A DNA stretch of 64,000 nt, from positions 5,187,415 through 5,251,414 of the forward strand of contig OZ022506.1 in the NCBI GenBank assembly GCA_963989385.1, given 5' to 3'. Positions 1 through 11,841 of the stretch are shown in pieces. The stretch is from Ctena decussata. Its lineage: Eukaryota > Mollusca > Bivalvia > Lucinida > Lucinidae. Below the pieces are notes generated by a model. It did not search any database, was not told where the DNA came from, and worked only from the letters and a program-made list of their open reading frames with translations. Numbering within the stretch: the stretch's first letter is position 1; each line of letters starts with the position of its first letter. A program made the position numbers and the translations under genes.

Positions 1-356
1 TACTTTTAAGCTTCCGGTGAATTATCATTGACCTGCCCAAGTCTATGCACATTATAAAAGAAACACAAGACTTAATGGCGTTTATTGTTTGATATCTTTC
101 CGTAGCCCATCGACTGCCTTATATTACCGAAGTGGTGTATCCTATACAATTTTAGGTTAGGAGCTATACTTGTAACGTAATGACTGAGTTATATTTTCAT
201 CATTTATAGTTACGTCTGAGAAGTTTGTTTATGGCTACAATCACGCAAGAAATGAGAGCCAAAATTGAGAATTCCGTTGCATGACTTTATACTGCTATTT
301 TTTTAAATGTTAACAGTAAAAACAGTAAAGAAAGCTTTAACAGAGGTTGATTTCAC
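1..356. other. No feature recognised
   Basis: AT-rich sequence with no convincing ORF, RNA gene or repeat boundary. Confidence 0.5.
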
Positions 357-880
357 AAAGTATGCACTATCAACCATAACTGAGTATGAACACAGGTCGG
401 AAAATGGCTAGCTTCAAAACCCTATAATTTGTCAAAAAATATATAAATATATAAACAAATAAATAAAAACAACAACAAAAAAAAAGTTGTTTTTTTTCTC
501 AGCATCAAACTTCTTCATGCACATCTTCAAAATTTCTTTAACATATCCCCAAAGTACTGAAAAGGTCCAATGAAAGCTCTAAGAGGAATTCATTTCACAA
601 ATTAAAATCTTAAAGAGTTCCTTCGAGAGCAGAGAACACATTGGAAACGTGGAAGATGGGCCATGCTTCGAAGTTTCGGCTATTCAAGCAAGTATGCACT
701 ATCAAGCGTTACTGAATATGTACCGAGGTCGGAAAATGGCTTAGTTCAAAACCCAGTAAATTTGTCTAAATATTTTTTTCAGTATCAAATTTCTTTGCAC
801 ATCTTCAATAAATTATCTGACATATTTGCAAAGTATTGAAAGCCACTGAAAGCCCTAAGAGGAGTTGTTTTCACAAAGCA
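357..880. repeat. Two-copy diverged tandem duplication (~330 bp)
   Basis: Two blocks, about 357-600 and 690-880, share the same order of short matches: 'tatgcactatcaa', 'aggtcggaaaatggct', 'ttcaaaaccc', 'cacatcttcaa' and 'agctctaagagga/agccctaagagga'. The similarity is obvious but diverged, so the duplication is old. No coding content is visible. Confidence 0.65.
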
Positions 881-1540
881 TAGACTATCAGAATAATAAT
901 ACAAACGTATTATTGTAAGAATTATAAACTGGCATAACTCTTGCAATATTGACCTTTTCGCCCCTTTTTCGCACCAATCCTGCACTATCTCATGATTGTG
1001 GTGTGGTGTAAATTTGATTAACATATAACAAAAGTATCAAAGTATGTAGCAAAAACCTTAAATGTTAACGGAAGGCTAGTATAGCTCCCTAAAGCCCTAC
1101 GTTTTGCGTGGGGGGGGGGGGGGGGTAAAATTACAACAAATTATAGAAACATTTTCTTTGCTCTTAAAGGATCTAAACTTTTATCATTATTGTCTTATAT
1201 AAAATAGAATAGAATTAGCAATGAAGGGCTGATTTTCACTATTTATTTTATGAGCTGTATCAAGTAAGTGTCAGACAGTGAAGGATGCGCTATGCCAGTG
1301 CATCATTCGCATCTTCTTTAAAGTTTCCTGTTATTTTCACTTTTTGCTCAAAATTTGGCCTTGTTAAATTAAAGAGGAGATATTCCAAATCATTTTAAAC
1401 GATCAGTAGCCATAAAAGCAGTGCATTATAATTTGGCAATAAAATATATTACCAACATCTCACAGCAGTTTCATATATTTCAAAAGCAGTTAGATCAAGC
1501 AAATTCGGTGAATTTATACCTCCCTCCGACGTACCTCTGA
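881..1540. other. Unannotated AT-rich stretch with a G16 tract
   Basis: The only notable item is a run of 16 G at 1110-1125 just after 'ttttgcgt'. The short minus-strand ORF at 785-1024 has low-complexity composition and no recognisable motif. Confidence 0.5.
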
Positions 1541-1925
1541 TTTGTGAATGGTTCATTTTAAGTTTCGTTCACTGGTTACTTAGTTATGGCTAAACTTGTG
1601 GATTTCAAGGGCAATAACTCAGGCATAAGTGAGGTCATTCTGAAATACTTGCAATTATATTATATAATAATACATATTTATAATTAGTTTCAAGAAATTT
1701 TATTTATTGAGGTTTGTGGATTTTAACTCAGTTCAGGGGATATAACTCATGCACTTTTAATGCCATTATGGCACTTGATGTTCAATGCCGTATAATGACA
1801 ATAACCTATTGTTTTAAGTTTCATGAAATACCATCCATTGGTTACCTAGTTATGACTCAGTTTGTTGATTTTTAAGTTATTCAAGGACGATAACTCATGC
1901 ATTACCGAAGTGATTCCAACAAAAC
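1541..1925. repeat. Diverged short tandem repeat with 'ataactca' motif
   Basis: Three blocks (about 1550-1625, 1705-1760, 1830-1905) share 'ggttacttagttatg/ggttacctagttatg', 'gtggattt/gttgattt' and 'aataactca/ataactcatgca'. This looks like an eroded tandem array with a period near 130-160 bp. Confidence 0.5.
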
Positions 1926-3510
1926 TTGACAAAAATAAAAGACTGAAAATAATCAGCAGAACTGGCAAGCAGAGAGGTAGGGCTAGCCGGAATAACTCTG
2001 TCAACCCAACAGTAAATATATACCGTTTTTGAATCCAAAAAGGATACGGCAGCAACAGGAGATGGATTTACTCCACATTTCACATGCTTTGCCGAAGATA
2101 TAGGCGTCTCTGGCACCCATCCCCTTCCCCCACTACCCCTAGGGCTACAAGGTTATAGGAAACTTTTACCTGCTTAAGGGCAAGTAAAGTAATTCGGAAA
2201 CGAAGAGAGTTTTGCATAGCATATCGCGAAAGTTTTGTTATATATTCAAACTTAAAAGAGCAAAATACGTCGGAAGGCCACAAACACCGATCAAAACCTT
2301 CCGAGACACCGAAAGAAAAAGAAAAAGAAAAGAGAAAATAAAAAGTTTTGACAGCTCTTGCTTCTTTGCTATCCCTTTGAATCAAAGTCACTCTCGCTAT
2401 AAGAATGAGAAACAAACTTGCCTTTACACATATGGGAACGCACGTGACAAGTCCAGATGACTTTTTGGGCATTGTGACCAGGCATCCACATCACTTCTTT
2501 GTTTTAATTCTTATATTCTACTTTTTCTTTGTGTAACTTGGCCATACCTTGCAAGCACAGTTGTCACATACTTTTGCATTTTATGATCGAAGTTCTCATG
2601 AGGAAATGAATCATTGTACCCAACGCCTAAACATTTGCATTAGTACCAAGAGTCGATGTCATAGCTGTAGGAAGCTGAAGGGTTGACTGTGGTATTTGCT
2701 CATTCTTGACTTCGGCGATCGCAAAGCGGTATAAAGCGTTTGATTAAATCAGATCGAGATTGGTGTTCGTTAGAACAATATCTAATCAGATTTATTGTTG
2801 AAGGTTTAATTTCGCGCCTTGTAATGTCAGCTCTTTTATTGTATTAGCTAACTAGATTGGAATCACGGCTCATAAAACTTATTTGCTAAAAGCAATTGCT
2901 TTTCCATATTTGCAGTGTAGTTGAGCTATATTTCATTTTTGTTTCAGTCTTGTCATATTTCCTGTATTTGGACAAGTTTAGGTAGCTAAGTGGTCATATG
3001 GTAATCGTTGTCAAATGTCGTAGGTTAAGCTCGGCTTAGCCCCATTTTAAGACTTTTATTCCCCCCCCCCCCCCTATTCAACTTACGTCTCATTTAAAGA
3101 ACCACTTTCCCTATTGGGCTAAAATACTTTTGAAATGTCCGTTAATATCCATCTTTCCTTTACAAAAACTTGCAAAAATATTGTTTATTTAATAGAAAAA
3201 AAGCACGCATTTACACACTGCAGCTTGAAAACATATATAAGAATGACAATATTAATTAATGAAAAATCGTTATAAGATAGCATTTTAAAAGTAGGAGAAT
3301 GGATCAAAGAGAATGTTGCCTCAGAGTGATCTCGATATCGAACCAGGAAATATAGGTCCAGCTCAGATATGACCTCAAGTTTACTGGATCAAATTTTCAA
3401 ATAAAATTTTCGGAGAAGAGCAACAATATCTCATCTCTATGTGCTAAGTTTCACATCTGCTGATTAATATTCTGTTGTGGTCCAAATTCGAGGAACGACC
3501 CCGTATCATT
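1926..3510. other. Unannotated stretch with a C14 tract
   Basis: A C14 run lies at 3061-3074. Overlapping short ORFs on both strands at 2080-2472 show no domain, signal peptide or codon bias that would support a gene. Confidence 0.45.
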
Positions 3511-4085
3511 ATGTCTCCTCCCATTATGGGGAGACATATTGTTTCTCACATAGCTGTCTGCCTGTACGTCACAAATGTTGTCCGCTCAGTAACTCTGAAA
3601 CCTTTTGAGATAGTTCACAAAACTTGGTACAAATAGAAATCATCACCAGACGATGTGCAGAGAACAAGTAAGGTAACCCACCTACATTTTTACAGAATTA
3701 TGCCGCTTTGTAAATTTTGGCATGGAAATCGTATCTGCTCCATAACTCTGAAACCCTTAAAGACATTTTCACGTAACTTGGTACAAATATAATGCATGAT
3801 CAGAACATGTGTAGAGAAAAAGAACCATAAATTCATCTACATTCTATGGAATTATGCCCCGATGTAATATTTAATGTTGAAATTGTATCCGCTCCATAAC
3901 TTTAAAACCTTAAAAGATATGTTCATGAAACGTGGTACAAATATAAAGCTTTATCAGACGATGTTCAGAAAATAAGAACTTTGACTCTTACTATATTTTT
4001 ATGAGATTATTCTTCTTTGTAAATTCAAGTATGGAAATCGTGTCTGTTCTAATGCCTCTGAAGCCCTTTGAGATACTCTGAGTTG
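3511..4085 (+). mobile_element. Hairpin-capped ~154-bp tandem array (short element)
   Basis: The array begins with a hairpin (ATGTCTCC...GGGAGACAT, 3511-3541) followed by a degenerate 'ctgtctgcctgtacgtc' tract. About 3.5 monomers follow. The motif 'tccgctc-ataactctgaaacc' starts near 3581, 3734, 3888 and 4043, giving a period of 153-155 bp. The same motif in reverse complement ('gttatggagcgga') defines the monomers of the array at 17.4-18.3 kb, so the two belong to one family in opposite orientations. Confidence 0.7.
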
Positions 4086-4115
4086 CCATCTATTTGGGAA
4101 AGAGCTGCTGACTCG

Positions 4116-4240
4116 GCTTATCACTTGTAATTTATTGTTTGTTGGGATATCTTTGTCAATCTTTCCCTTTGATGTTGGGTATAGGGTTTGGAATCTGATT
4201 TAGTCAGTTCCTGAAGTGTAGTTACTCTTTAAATTTTGAG
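4116..4240 (+). repeat. Dispersed repeat A, copy 1
   Basis: It contains 'ctttccctttgatgttggg' and 'cctgaagtgtagttactctt'. It matches the reverse complement of about 28626-28750 over nearly its whole length and part of 19847-19920. A right-hand end near 'actctttaaatttt' is shared by all three copies, which suggests a real element terminus. Confidence 0.75.
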
Positions 4241-4509
4241 AAACTTATTTACCCATCAATGAATCATCACAAGAAACAAATATATCACGAAAACAAACCC
4301 AACTGATTCAGCAAAGATGAGGACTCGACAGAAACAAAGTATTGCCACACTTGGAGATCTCTTGCGTGTCAAATAACACCCTTGCAATACTGGAGCAAAA
4401 GAAAACTATCAGTTTAGTTAAGCCTCCTCCAATTTTCAGTAATATCAGTAATACTGATCGTCTCAAGGCAATTCTGGTTTGTTATTTTTTTTTTCTTTTA
4501 TGGTTGTTG

Positions 4510-4682
4510 TCTAGTTGTAAGCATTATATTGCCGCTTATGCAACTGGGACACTTTGGTATAAAACTGAAGTTACTTTAGACTCAGTTCACTGTGCGCACG
4601 CATAGTTCTCCTATATATGTAAGCATTATATCACAGCTTTAAGTGCACCTGGAACACTTTGGTACAAAACTCAAGTTATCGT
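4510..4682. repeat. Short tandem duplication (~100 bp)
   Basis: 'gtaagcattatat...gcacactttggtataaaact' near 4517-4568 recurs at 4620-4675 as 'gtaagcattatatcaca...acactttggtacaaaact'. It is a two-copy duplication with no coding signal. Confidence 0.55.
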
Positions 4683-5869
4683 CTTCTCATGTTTTGTGAC
4701 GCTCATCAAATTAGACGCCCCTTATATTTTCTTTCGGTTTCTGGACTTGCATAAAATTTTTGGCCTAGTCTAATTGTTGCTAGGATCTGTTATCATTGGA
4801 AGATTGCACCTGAGTGGTCGACTGGAATCTCATAGATATTAAGGGAAAGCTGTTCCCATTTTATTTTGAATGGTCCTTTTCTCTTCTGCTTTACAGGAAA
4901 TTCAGAAGTATTAAGATGATCAAATTTCATATGTAAAAGGCCAAACTCTTAAGCTGCAGTGTTATATGATGCAGTAGGGCACCTGCCTGTCACATGGTTG
5001 AAATACTGCTAGATTTAAAAATATTGCTTTTCAAAAGTATGTTAGGTCTTACATTAGAGAATTAAACACAATAAAAACAGGAGACATCCATCAGTAGCTA
5101 ATATCTTACATGTAGCTTCTATCTTGCAAAATCATGTTTGCTGACCTTACAGAATAACTTAAGATTCTATTCAGCTACATCTGTGGTATATTTTTGCATC
5201 CAAGTATGAAAAATACGTGCTTCTTCTACAATATTGTGAGCAATATGAAAGTTAGTTACAGGCGACATTTCAAATGGGTGTAAACTAAAATGACTGTCAT
5301 CATGCTTGCATCAGTCCAGTTCAAGTTTTTCTCAAGGCAGCTGAAAAAGAAAATATTCACCGTGTTAATAAAGTTTTTAAAGTCCTGTATTATCTTAAAC
5401 TATATGAAGAAAATGTGTGTTGCTTGAGAAATGAACAAACTCTTAAATAACGCTTTAAGGGCGTCAAAACCCATGAGCCTAGGATACTTTAGACGATTCT
5501 TAACAGTGTGCACGGATAGGGCTCATTAATTTTGCCTAAATCTGTCAATGAACTTGATATGTTTTAGAAGTGCACTAAACAGCTCATTTTGGCCCTGAGT
5601 GTGAGATTTTTCTTAGCTCTATTCAGAACTTGAATGGTAAATGCACCCCAAACCTTACAGGAAAACAGAAGTGGCATGTATCTTCTGGTACTTGACAGGT
5701 ATCGATTAACTCGGACCAGTTCTTTTCTACAACATGCATTAAGCTTCGCTGACTACTGATTTAGATTGATGTGATCAGTATACGGTTGATTGATCATGAT
5801 GAAAATATGCTTATCCTTTCTCCAAATCAGTTTTTACTACCAACCTCATACAGACTTCTTGAATATAAT
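4683..5869. other. Unannotated stretch
   Basis: I see no ORF, RNA gene or repeat boundary. The end next to the RNase H relic may hold further decayed retroelement sequence on the minus strand, but I could not read a continuous frame. Confidence 0.4.
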
Positions 5870-6355
5870 CAACCTTGCCAGACAAATCAAACTTCCTTTT
5901 CCACTTGGCTTTCATTTTTTCTTAATCTCTGAGATTGTTTCCATTTGTTCATAATCAGCTATGGGAAAATCATTTTTGTCAACCACCATCCTTTCTGTTG
6001 CGGCTTGTTTGCCATGTCTATCAGCAAAGTGATTGTCTTGTATGTTCTTGTGGCCAGGAACCCAATGACCTAGCTGTTTATCTGTATTTGATTAAAGATT
6101 GAATTATTCTCTGATTTTCAGGTGATGCTATACCACTCGTTAAACGCTGATATGAGGCGACTCGACAATCCATGAAAATATGGATACTCATGCAGTTAAA
6201 TTAAGCATTCTCTACCAGATCGGCAATAAATTCAAGGGCAATGACGGAGAAAAAATCCAAGTTTCAAAGCCATTAATATATGGCCCCTCCAGCTCCTGTA
6301 GGTCCGGGATTATCCAGAGTAAAACCATTAATTAAGAATACTGTTTCATCCTCTC
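5870..6355 (-). pseudogene. Decayed RNase H domain of a retroelement
   Basis: Reading the minus strand from about 6355, broken frames give recognisable RNase H blocks in the right order. First comes 'TLDNPGPTGAGGAIY' (the Asn-Pro-Gly-Pro beta-hairpin entry), then 'IHIFMDCRVASYQ' (the second-acid region), then 'GHWVPGHKNIQDNHFAD' (the C-terminal WVPGH...N..AD motif). At least two stops and a one-base frame change interrupt them. The first catalytic Asp appears as Asn ('LINGFT' where TDGS is usual). RNase H domains of this form occur in non-LTR retrotransposons of the I, R1 or Jockey type and in LTR elements. I see no attached RT, so the parent family cannot be assigned. It is a non-functional relic. 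Confidence 0.7.
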
Positions 6356-6454
6356 TTCTTGCTTAACTTTTTCTTTCCTCTAAGGTTCTCAACGTGGAAA
6401 TTCATGGACAGTAATACAGGCAATGATCAGCAATTAATGCAATAAAATTCGAAA

Positions 6455-6870
6455 TCGCGCCCCCAAAACCAGCAGGGAAAGAAGTACACAAATAGACAAA
6501 CGTTCACGAAAGACACGCACGGTAAACCGTATTAACATCTCTTTCCCAAACAGGTGGTCATTCTGCTATCCCAATTGAAAACAGCAGCAACATCTTTTTT
6601 TTCCCCCATTTTCTATTTTGAATAACAAAACAAATCAGAAAGCAGAATAGGCAGCTATACAGGTGATCATATTCTTAGCGACTATAGACAAGCGGACATA
6701 ACAACATCTAACATATGGAAACCACAACAGAACTTCTGCAATGGTTAAACTCAACCAGATGACGAAAGCACTTACATAGTCAACAACAACATATTATCAT
6801 TATCTAGTTTGTATTTTGACTTTCATCAGGTCCATGTCATCACTACTACTTAAGCTTGATGGAATATTTT
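6455..6870 (+). repeat. Dispersed repeat X, longest copy
   Basis: Shared strings are 'aagacacgcacggtaaacc', 'ggtcattc-gctatcc-attga', 'aaaacagca' and 'caagcggacataacaaca'. They recur in the same order at 38690-38960. Shorter or reverse-complement matches occur at 7170-7260, 39530-39570, 40375-40470 and 54480-54605. No ORF or clear termini were found, so the class is unknown. Confidence 0.65.
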
Positions 6871-8340
6871 GTAATGTATTTTGTGCCGGTGGCCTTTATT
6901 TACCTAATAAAATATTGTATTGTATTAATTCCTTGCTGTATTTGAAGTCCTTTTAGATGGAACTGAACTCCACTAAACCGAAAATCGAGATCCGACTCAT
7001 CTCCCGGAACAGGCTTATGAGCAGATGAAATATGGTTATTTTCCTGCCTACTGGATTATTTATTTCTGTCCAGGCGTCAAAGATAACTCGTAAGGAGTCG
7101 TCCTCGTGTTTAGCTCTTATTCTGACCACCTCATGAGTTTGTCTCAATCAAACTTGCAGGTCTATCATTTTTTTCGGTTTACCGTGCTTGTCTTTCATGA
7201 ACTGTTGTCAATATATATATATATATACTACTTTCCCTTTAGGTTTTGAGGGCGGGATATTTGATCCGATTGTACTAATCTTGAATCATTAATATCCTTT
7301 TTTTTACTTTTTTTCTATCGTTTTATGCTGTTGTCTTGGACAAATAAGGCGAGTTTGTTGTGGCTAGTGTAGTGTCTACCCTTCTGGGGAAAACCGTTTT
7401 ATTAGCTTAGCTTCGAACATTTACTGCAATCAAGTTCTATTATATTCTTTTCCCATTTTCTGTTTTGTGTGGGGCGTGGAATTGTATTGTCAATTCCTTG
7501 GCATATACGAGCGGCCGTTCAGAAAAAGTGTAAATCAGTCTGCCATTCCTTTGAATATTGACCGATCTTATTTTTTTTCTTTACCTTTATGTGGAAATAT
7601 CACCTAAAGACCGTCACTCAAAAACGTTTGAGACACTGCCTTTCCTTTAAAATATACCTCAACACATTTGGTAGGGTATTGAAACTGTGTAGAAACCCAT
7701 GACATATTAATGTGAAGAGCTTTTCATACTTTCTTAACTCTGGATACAAACAGCTGTGGATTGTTAACTATCTTGCAATTACATTGAAAATCTTCCAATT
7801 TGATGGTCATTATATCAGCGTTGGTGAAACATAAACTTTGTCTTTCAAGATAGGCTAATCATGGAACAATATATAATAAGCTGTTTAAATCTTGGTTTTG
7901 AGGTCTTATTATGTGGGAGTGAAAATTTGATGACAGGTATTAAACAAAGTATTTATAAAATGTGGAGTTTGCTCATGTCTCATCCAGTTCCTTCAGTCAT
8001 ACCATGTAATTCGTAACAGAACACGGTGTGCTTATTATGCCAGAAATAAAATGACTGTCATTTGTTGAAAACGAGTGTGTATAAGTAAATACTCATTATT
8101 TGTTGATATAATGTATCTATAATAACTTTCCATACATCGCGACATAGCAGAGAATGACGCTTGTTTATAATGTTACTTGTAAAGAATCTGGAAATAATTT
8201 TTGGTATAACTTTCTTATTGTACATTTAAAGAGCAAGACTAGGCGTATTTTTCATTACAATTATCATTGTCTCATTGAGCAATGAGCAAAAGAACACAAG
8301 GGACTTTCAATGAAAATGTTAAGTTTCCAGTATCGTGACC
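6871..8340. other. Mostly unannotated; repeat X fragment and short (TA)n
   Basis: A minus-orientation fragment of repeat X lies near 7170-7260, split by a short (TA)n tract near 7210-7227. The remainder shows no gene or repeat that I recognise. Confidence 0.45.
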
Positions 8341-8469
8341 ATTATGGCTTACAAGCATGAGCTGCCACGCATGAGTAACTTGGAAATTCTTTCAACGCAT
8401 ACTATTCTAATGCACTTGAATTTACCTTTCCAATGATTTTTAGAGCCACTTTTAAATATCAAACAAAAA

Positions 8470-8471
<2 letters not shown>

Positions 8472-8540
<69 letters not shown>
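8472..8540. repeat. (TA)n microsatellite, left of palindrome
   Basis: About 34 uninterrupted TA units. The 81-residue ORF here with its run of alternating Ile and Tyr is only the translation of this microsatellite. Confidence 0.95.
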
Positions 8541-8542
<2 letters not shown>

Positions 8543-8587
8543 TAAAAATACAAAAATAATGTCCGGAACCAGAACTCTGTATATAAA

Positions 8588-8675
8588 AAATCAAACTAAC
8601 GAGATGGAACGTCTGTAAATAATTTAATTAATTAATTAATTAAATTATTTACAGACGTTCCATCTCGTTAGTTTG

Positions 8676-8679
<4 letters not shown>
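8588..8679. repeat. Perfect 92-bp palindrome between two (TA)n tracts
   Basis: The sequence is self-complementary about 8633/8634. The arm 'aaatcaaactaacgagatg' is repeated inverted as 'catctcgttagtttgattt', and the centre is (AATT)n. I checked the pairing at the centre and at several arm positions and found no mismatch. It is flanked by (TA)n on both sides and could extrude as a cruciform. Confidence 0.9.

Positions 8680-8739
<60 letters not shown>
8680..8739. repeat. (TA)n microsatellite, right of palindrome
   Basis: About 30 TA units directly abutting the palindrome. Confidence 0.95.
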
Positions 8740-8743
<4 letters not shown>

Positions 8744-8895
8744 AAAATAAAAGCACATACAAGGAAAGTCTATAAAAAACACAATTGAGTCCGATTTCAC
8801 AGTAACGTATGATTTATTTCGCTGTTTTCTACCGGTTTCACTGTTACAGTACAGATCATCAGGATCAAATATGTATGATATATATATATATATCC
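8740..8895 (-). mobile_element. Possible Penelope-like element terminus with hammerhead-like core
   Basis: On the minus strand CTGATGA (8862-8856) and GAAAC (8839-8835) are separated by 16 nt. That spacer can form CTGT/ACAG, a 4-bp stem II. Penelope-like elements are known to carry hammerhead ribozymes in their terminal repeats and to sit beside microsatellites; here (TA)n lies on both sides. Stem I is not convincingly complementary, so this copy may be inactive or the resemblance may be chance. No RT or GIY-YIG reading frame is nearby. Confidence 0.35.
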
Positions 8896-8899
8896 GCAG

Positions 8900-10199
8900 A
8901 TCATTTACATCATTATCTAAATGTCCCTCGTATTTACTTACAGTTGTAAATGATGTGAAGGTTGCATCTTGACCAATGTTTCACTGCACGAACGGTGAAA
9001 GCTTCACTACGTGCGTTATGGTTAATGTCTCAGTAGCTGCAATGGATAAAGCCAGAATACGTGAGATACATGTAAGTTTTAATCTGGAGAAAACCAAAAG
9101 ACAGCAATAAAATAAACATTGTACACTTCAATGTACAATTAACGCAAGAGTTTACATACTACGGCGTTTGATCAGTTTCACGGGTTTAGCGACAAGAAAA
9201 AGATAGATAAAGTAATCGCATCTTTTGCACTAATTTGGGTAAAGGTTCATTTAAATGTGTCAGCACATGTAGATGTAAAATACATGTACTTCTTATATAT
9301 TTAGGAACACCCAACAGAAAGCAGATAATCACCAATGATTTTGCCCTAGTTCTGATGCATCAACCTTCGGCCTGTATGACACTGATTTTCCGTTGATACA
9401 AACGACAAAAACATCACAGATAAAAACTCATGTCAGCGTTTTACGACCGTTTTGTATATGCAGACAACATTCTTTGTCGCTTTATATTATTACTCCCATG
9501 CATAGCTGTTAGATAAGTAATAAGTTCTGTCTTCTACTGAACCAGTGGAGCATTTGGGGTTACTTATATTGAGCCAGTGGAGCTTTTGGGGTATAACAAT
9601 AAGCTCGAAATAGATAAAACTTTTTATGTAACACTTTTGTTTTACCGTTATTAGTATGTTATACCGACGTACGTTGTTCACCATGTAAACCTTATAACAT
9701 TTATTCATTGTTCCCATGGTATTGTTTCAGTTATCAATATCGTCACATTAGAAACATCAGTGAAAATATACAGAAAGACTTAAATCAAATGTAAAGAAAA
9801 TAGTTTCTCTTGCCGACAGAAGTCTATAGGGATGTAATTATTTTGCCCTTACTAGTGACTTACTACAAATTTTATGTCGTTGAATGAAAGAAACAAAGTA
9901 AGCCGGTATAAAAACAATAATCTTTTTGTCTCTTGATCATAAATCGTGGGGAAACAATTTCGACACAATCAATAAGCGGCCGCAGTTTTGTCTATGGTGA
10001 AACTCTTAGCAAAAGTAGTGCGGACATAATGGAATGTTTCCGTGAGACAGATTAAAACACTAGATCCTGGATCAATCGAAAGCTACAGGAAATTGATTCA
10101 CTTTGTATATTAAATACTATATTTACATTTAGATGTCTTTTCTTCTGCTGCATTATTATAAAGTATGGAGCCAGAAATAATCGTAATTCCTTGCATATC
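8900..10199. other. Unannotated; one 30-bp direct duplication
   Basis: At 9539-9597 'aaccagtggagcatttgggg' recurs about 35 bp later as 'agccagtggagcttttgggg'. Nothing else is recognised. Confidence 0.45.
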
Positions 10200-10438
10200 T
10201 GAGCCGCGACACGACAAAACCAACAATGTGGTTGTGCGCCCAGCACAGACTCAGATCAGCCTGGGCATCCGCCCAGTCCGACCAGAGTCTTCACTGTGTG
10301 CCTAAAGGGAAGGTAAGAGTCCAAGCTAGCCTTATGCGGACCGCGAAAACTCTGATCAGACTAGGCGGATGCCCAGGCTGATCTGAGTCTGCGCTGGGCG
10401 CACATGCCATTTTGTTGGTTTTCTCGTGTCGCGGTTCA
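10200..10438. mobile_element. Foldback MITE, GAGCCGCGAC family, copy 1
   Basis: The terminal inverted repeats are TGAGCCGCGACACGA...and its complement CGTGTCGCGGTTCA. The interior holds nested palindromes: 'cagatcagcctgggcatccg' pairs with 'cggatgcccaggctgatctg', and 'gcgcccagc' pairs with 'gctgggcgc'. About 239 bp, with no coding capacity. Three further full-length copies occur in this window (16.6, 52.9 and 60.9 kb) with the same ends and inner palindromes, so this is a dispersed element family rather than a one-off hairpin. Confidence 0.88.
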
Positions 10439-11841
10439 TTTAATCATATGCCTCAGTAGTTTGATCTGATTTTTATGTAGAATGCAGATTTGCATTAGTG
10501 TGATGAAATAGACCTGACAACGGACGGATAATCTTGCAAATAAAATATATCATTTACATCTTAAAACATAAATGAAAATTATAATGAAATGCGTCCTTTG
10601 TTTTACAATAAAGACATTATCAGATGGCTTAAATTTCAACCTTAGTCCAAATGATACATTTCAAGACAGTAAGATAGCTTTAAATAAAAATGAAGTTAAA
10701 TAAAAGCAGACTAAGTATTGGTTTAAACACCGACTTAAGCCATTAAATGCAATAAACAAGAGGGCCATGAGGCCCTGAATCGCTCATCTGGGCAATTGGC
10801 AAAGTGGCTTTTTCTTATCATGTCTGAAATTGTCAAAATATGAGTCTTGGGTCAAAAGTCAAAGAATGACCATGACAACTTGTACTCATAAATCTTCATG
10901 TACTCATTAAGACAACCATTTATACCATTTTTTGGCCAAAATCTTCAAAACTTTCCACGAAATCTTATGTTCTAGCATTTTCCCATATTTGGCCAGCCGC
11001 AAAAAAGGTAAAGGTAAACTCAAGGTCACCATTTGAACAGTCTTGGTGGTACTCTAGTACTCCATGCTACTTACCAAGTTTCAAGGCCATAGGTGTATTG
11101 GTTCTGGAGAACTAAAATATTAAAGAATTATACCATAAGTGGTAATGGCGGCCATGTTGGTCATGTGACCTGGACCGTTTGAACAAATTTTTATTCAGTC
11201 AACCCCTGGAGGCTCTATATGAAATGTGTTTACAACTGGCCCTTTGGCTTTTGAGGAAATGGTTAAAAATGTCAAAATATGAGCGATCTGGATCAAAGGT
11301 CAAGAAATGATCTTGACCTCTTGTGCTCATAATTCTTCATGACCTCATTAAGACAACTGTATATACCAATTTTTAGGCCAAAATCTTCAAAAATTTCCAT
11401 GAAATCTTATGTTCTAGCATTTTCCCAAATTTGACCTTGCCGTAAAAAAGGTCAGGGTCAACACAAGGCCATAATTTGAACAATCTTGATAGTACTCAAG
11501 TTCCCAATGCTACATACCAAGTCTCAAGGCCATCTGTCAATTGGTTCTGGAGAAGAAGATTTTTAAAGTTTTTTACCATATATGGGCATAGTGGTCATGT
11601 TGGTCATGTGTCCAGGACCATAAGAAAATTTTTTCATTCCCTCAACCCCTGGAGGCTCTATATAAAATTTGGTCACAATTGGCACGGTGGTTTTTGAGAA
11701 GATTGTTTGAAATTGTCAAAATATGAGAGTTCTGGGTCAAAAGTCAAAGAATGACCTTGACCTCTTGTACTCACAAATCTTCATGTACTCATTAAGATAA
11801 CTGTATATACCAATTTTTAGGCCAAAATCTTCAAAGCTTAA

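Noticed and set aside
2080..2472. 130-codon minus-strand ORF as a membrane protein
   Set aside because: The hydrophobic FLFSFSFSF stretch is a translation of a simple 'gaaaaagaaaaag' repeat.
8349..8594. ORF with alternating Ile/Tyr
   Set aside because: Translation of the (TA)n microsatellite.
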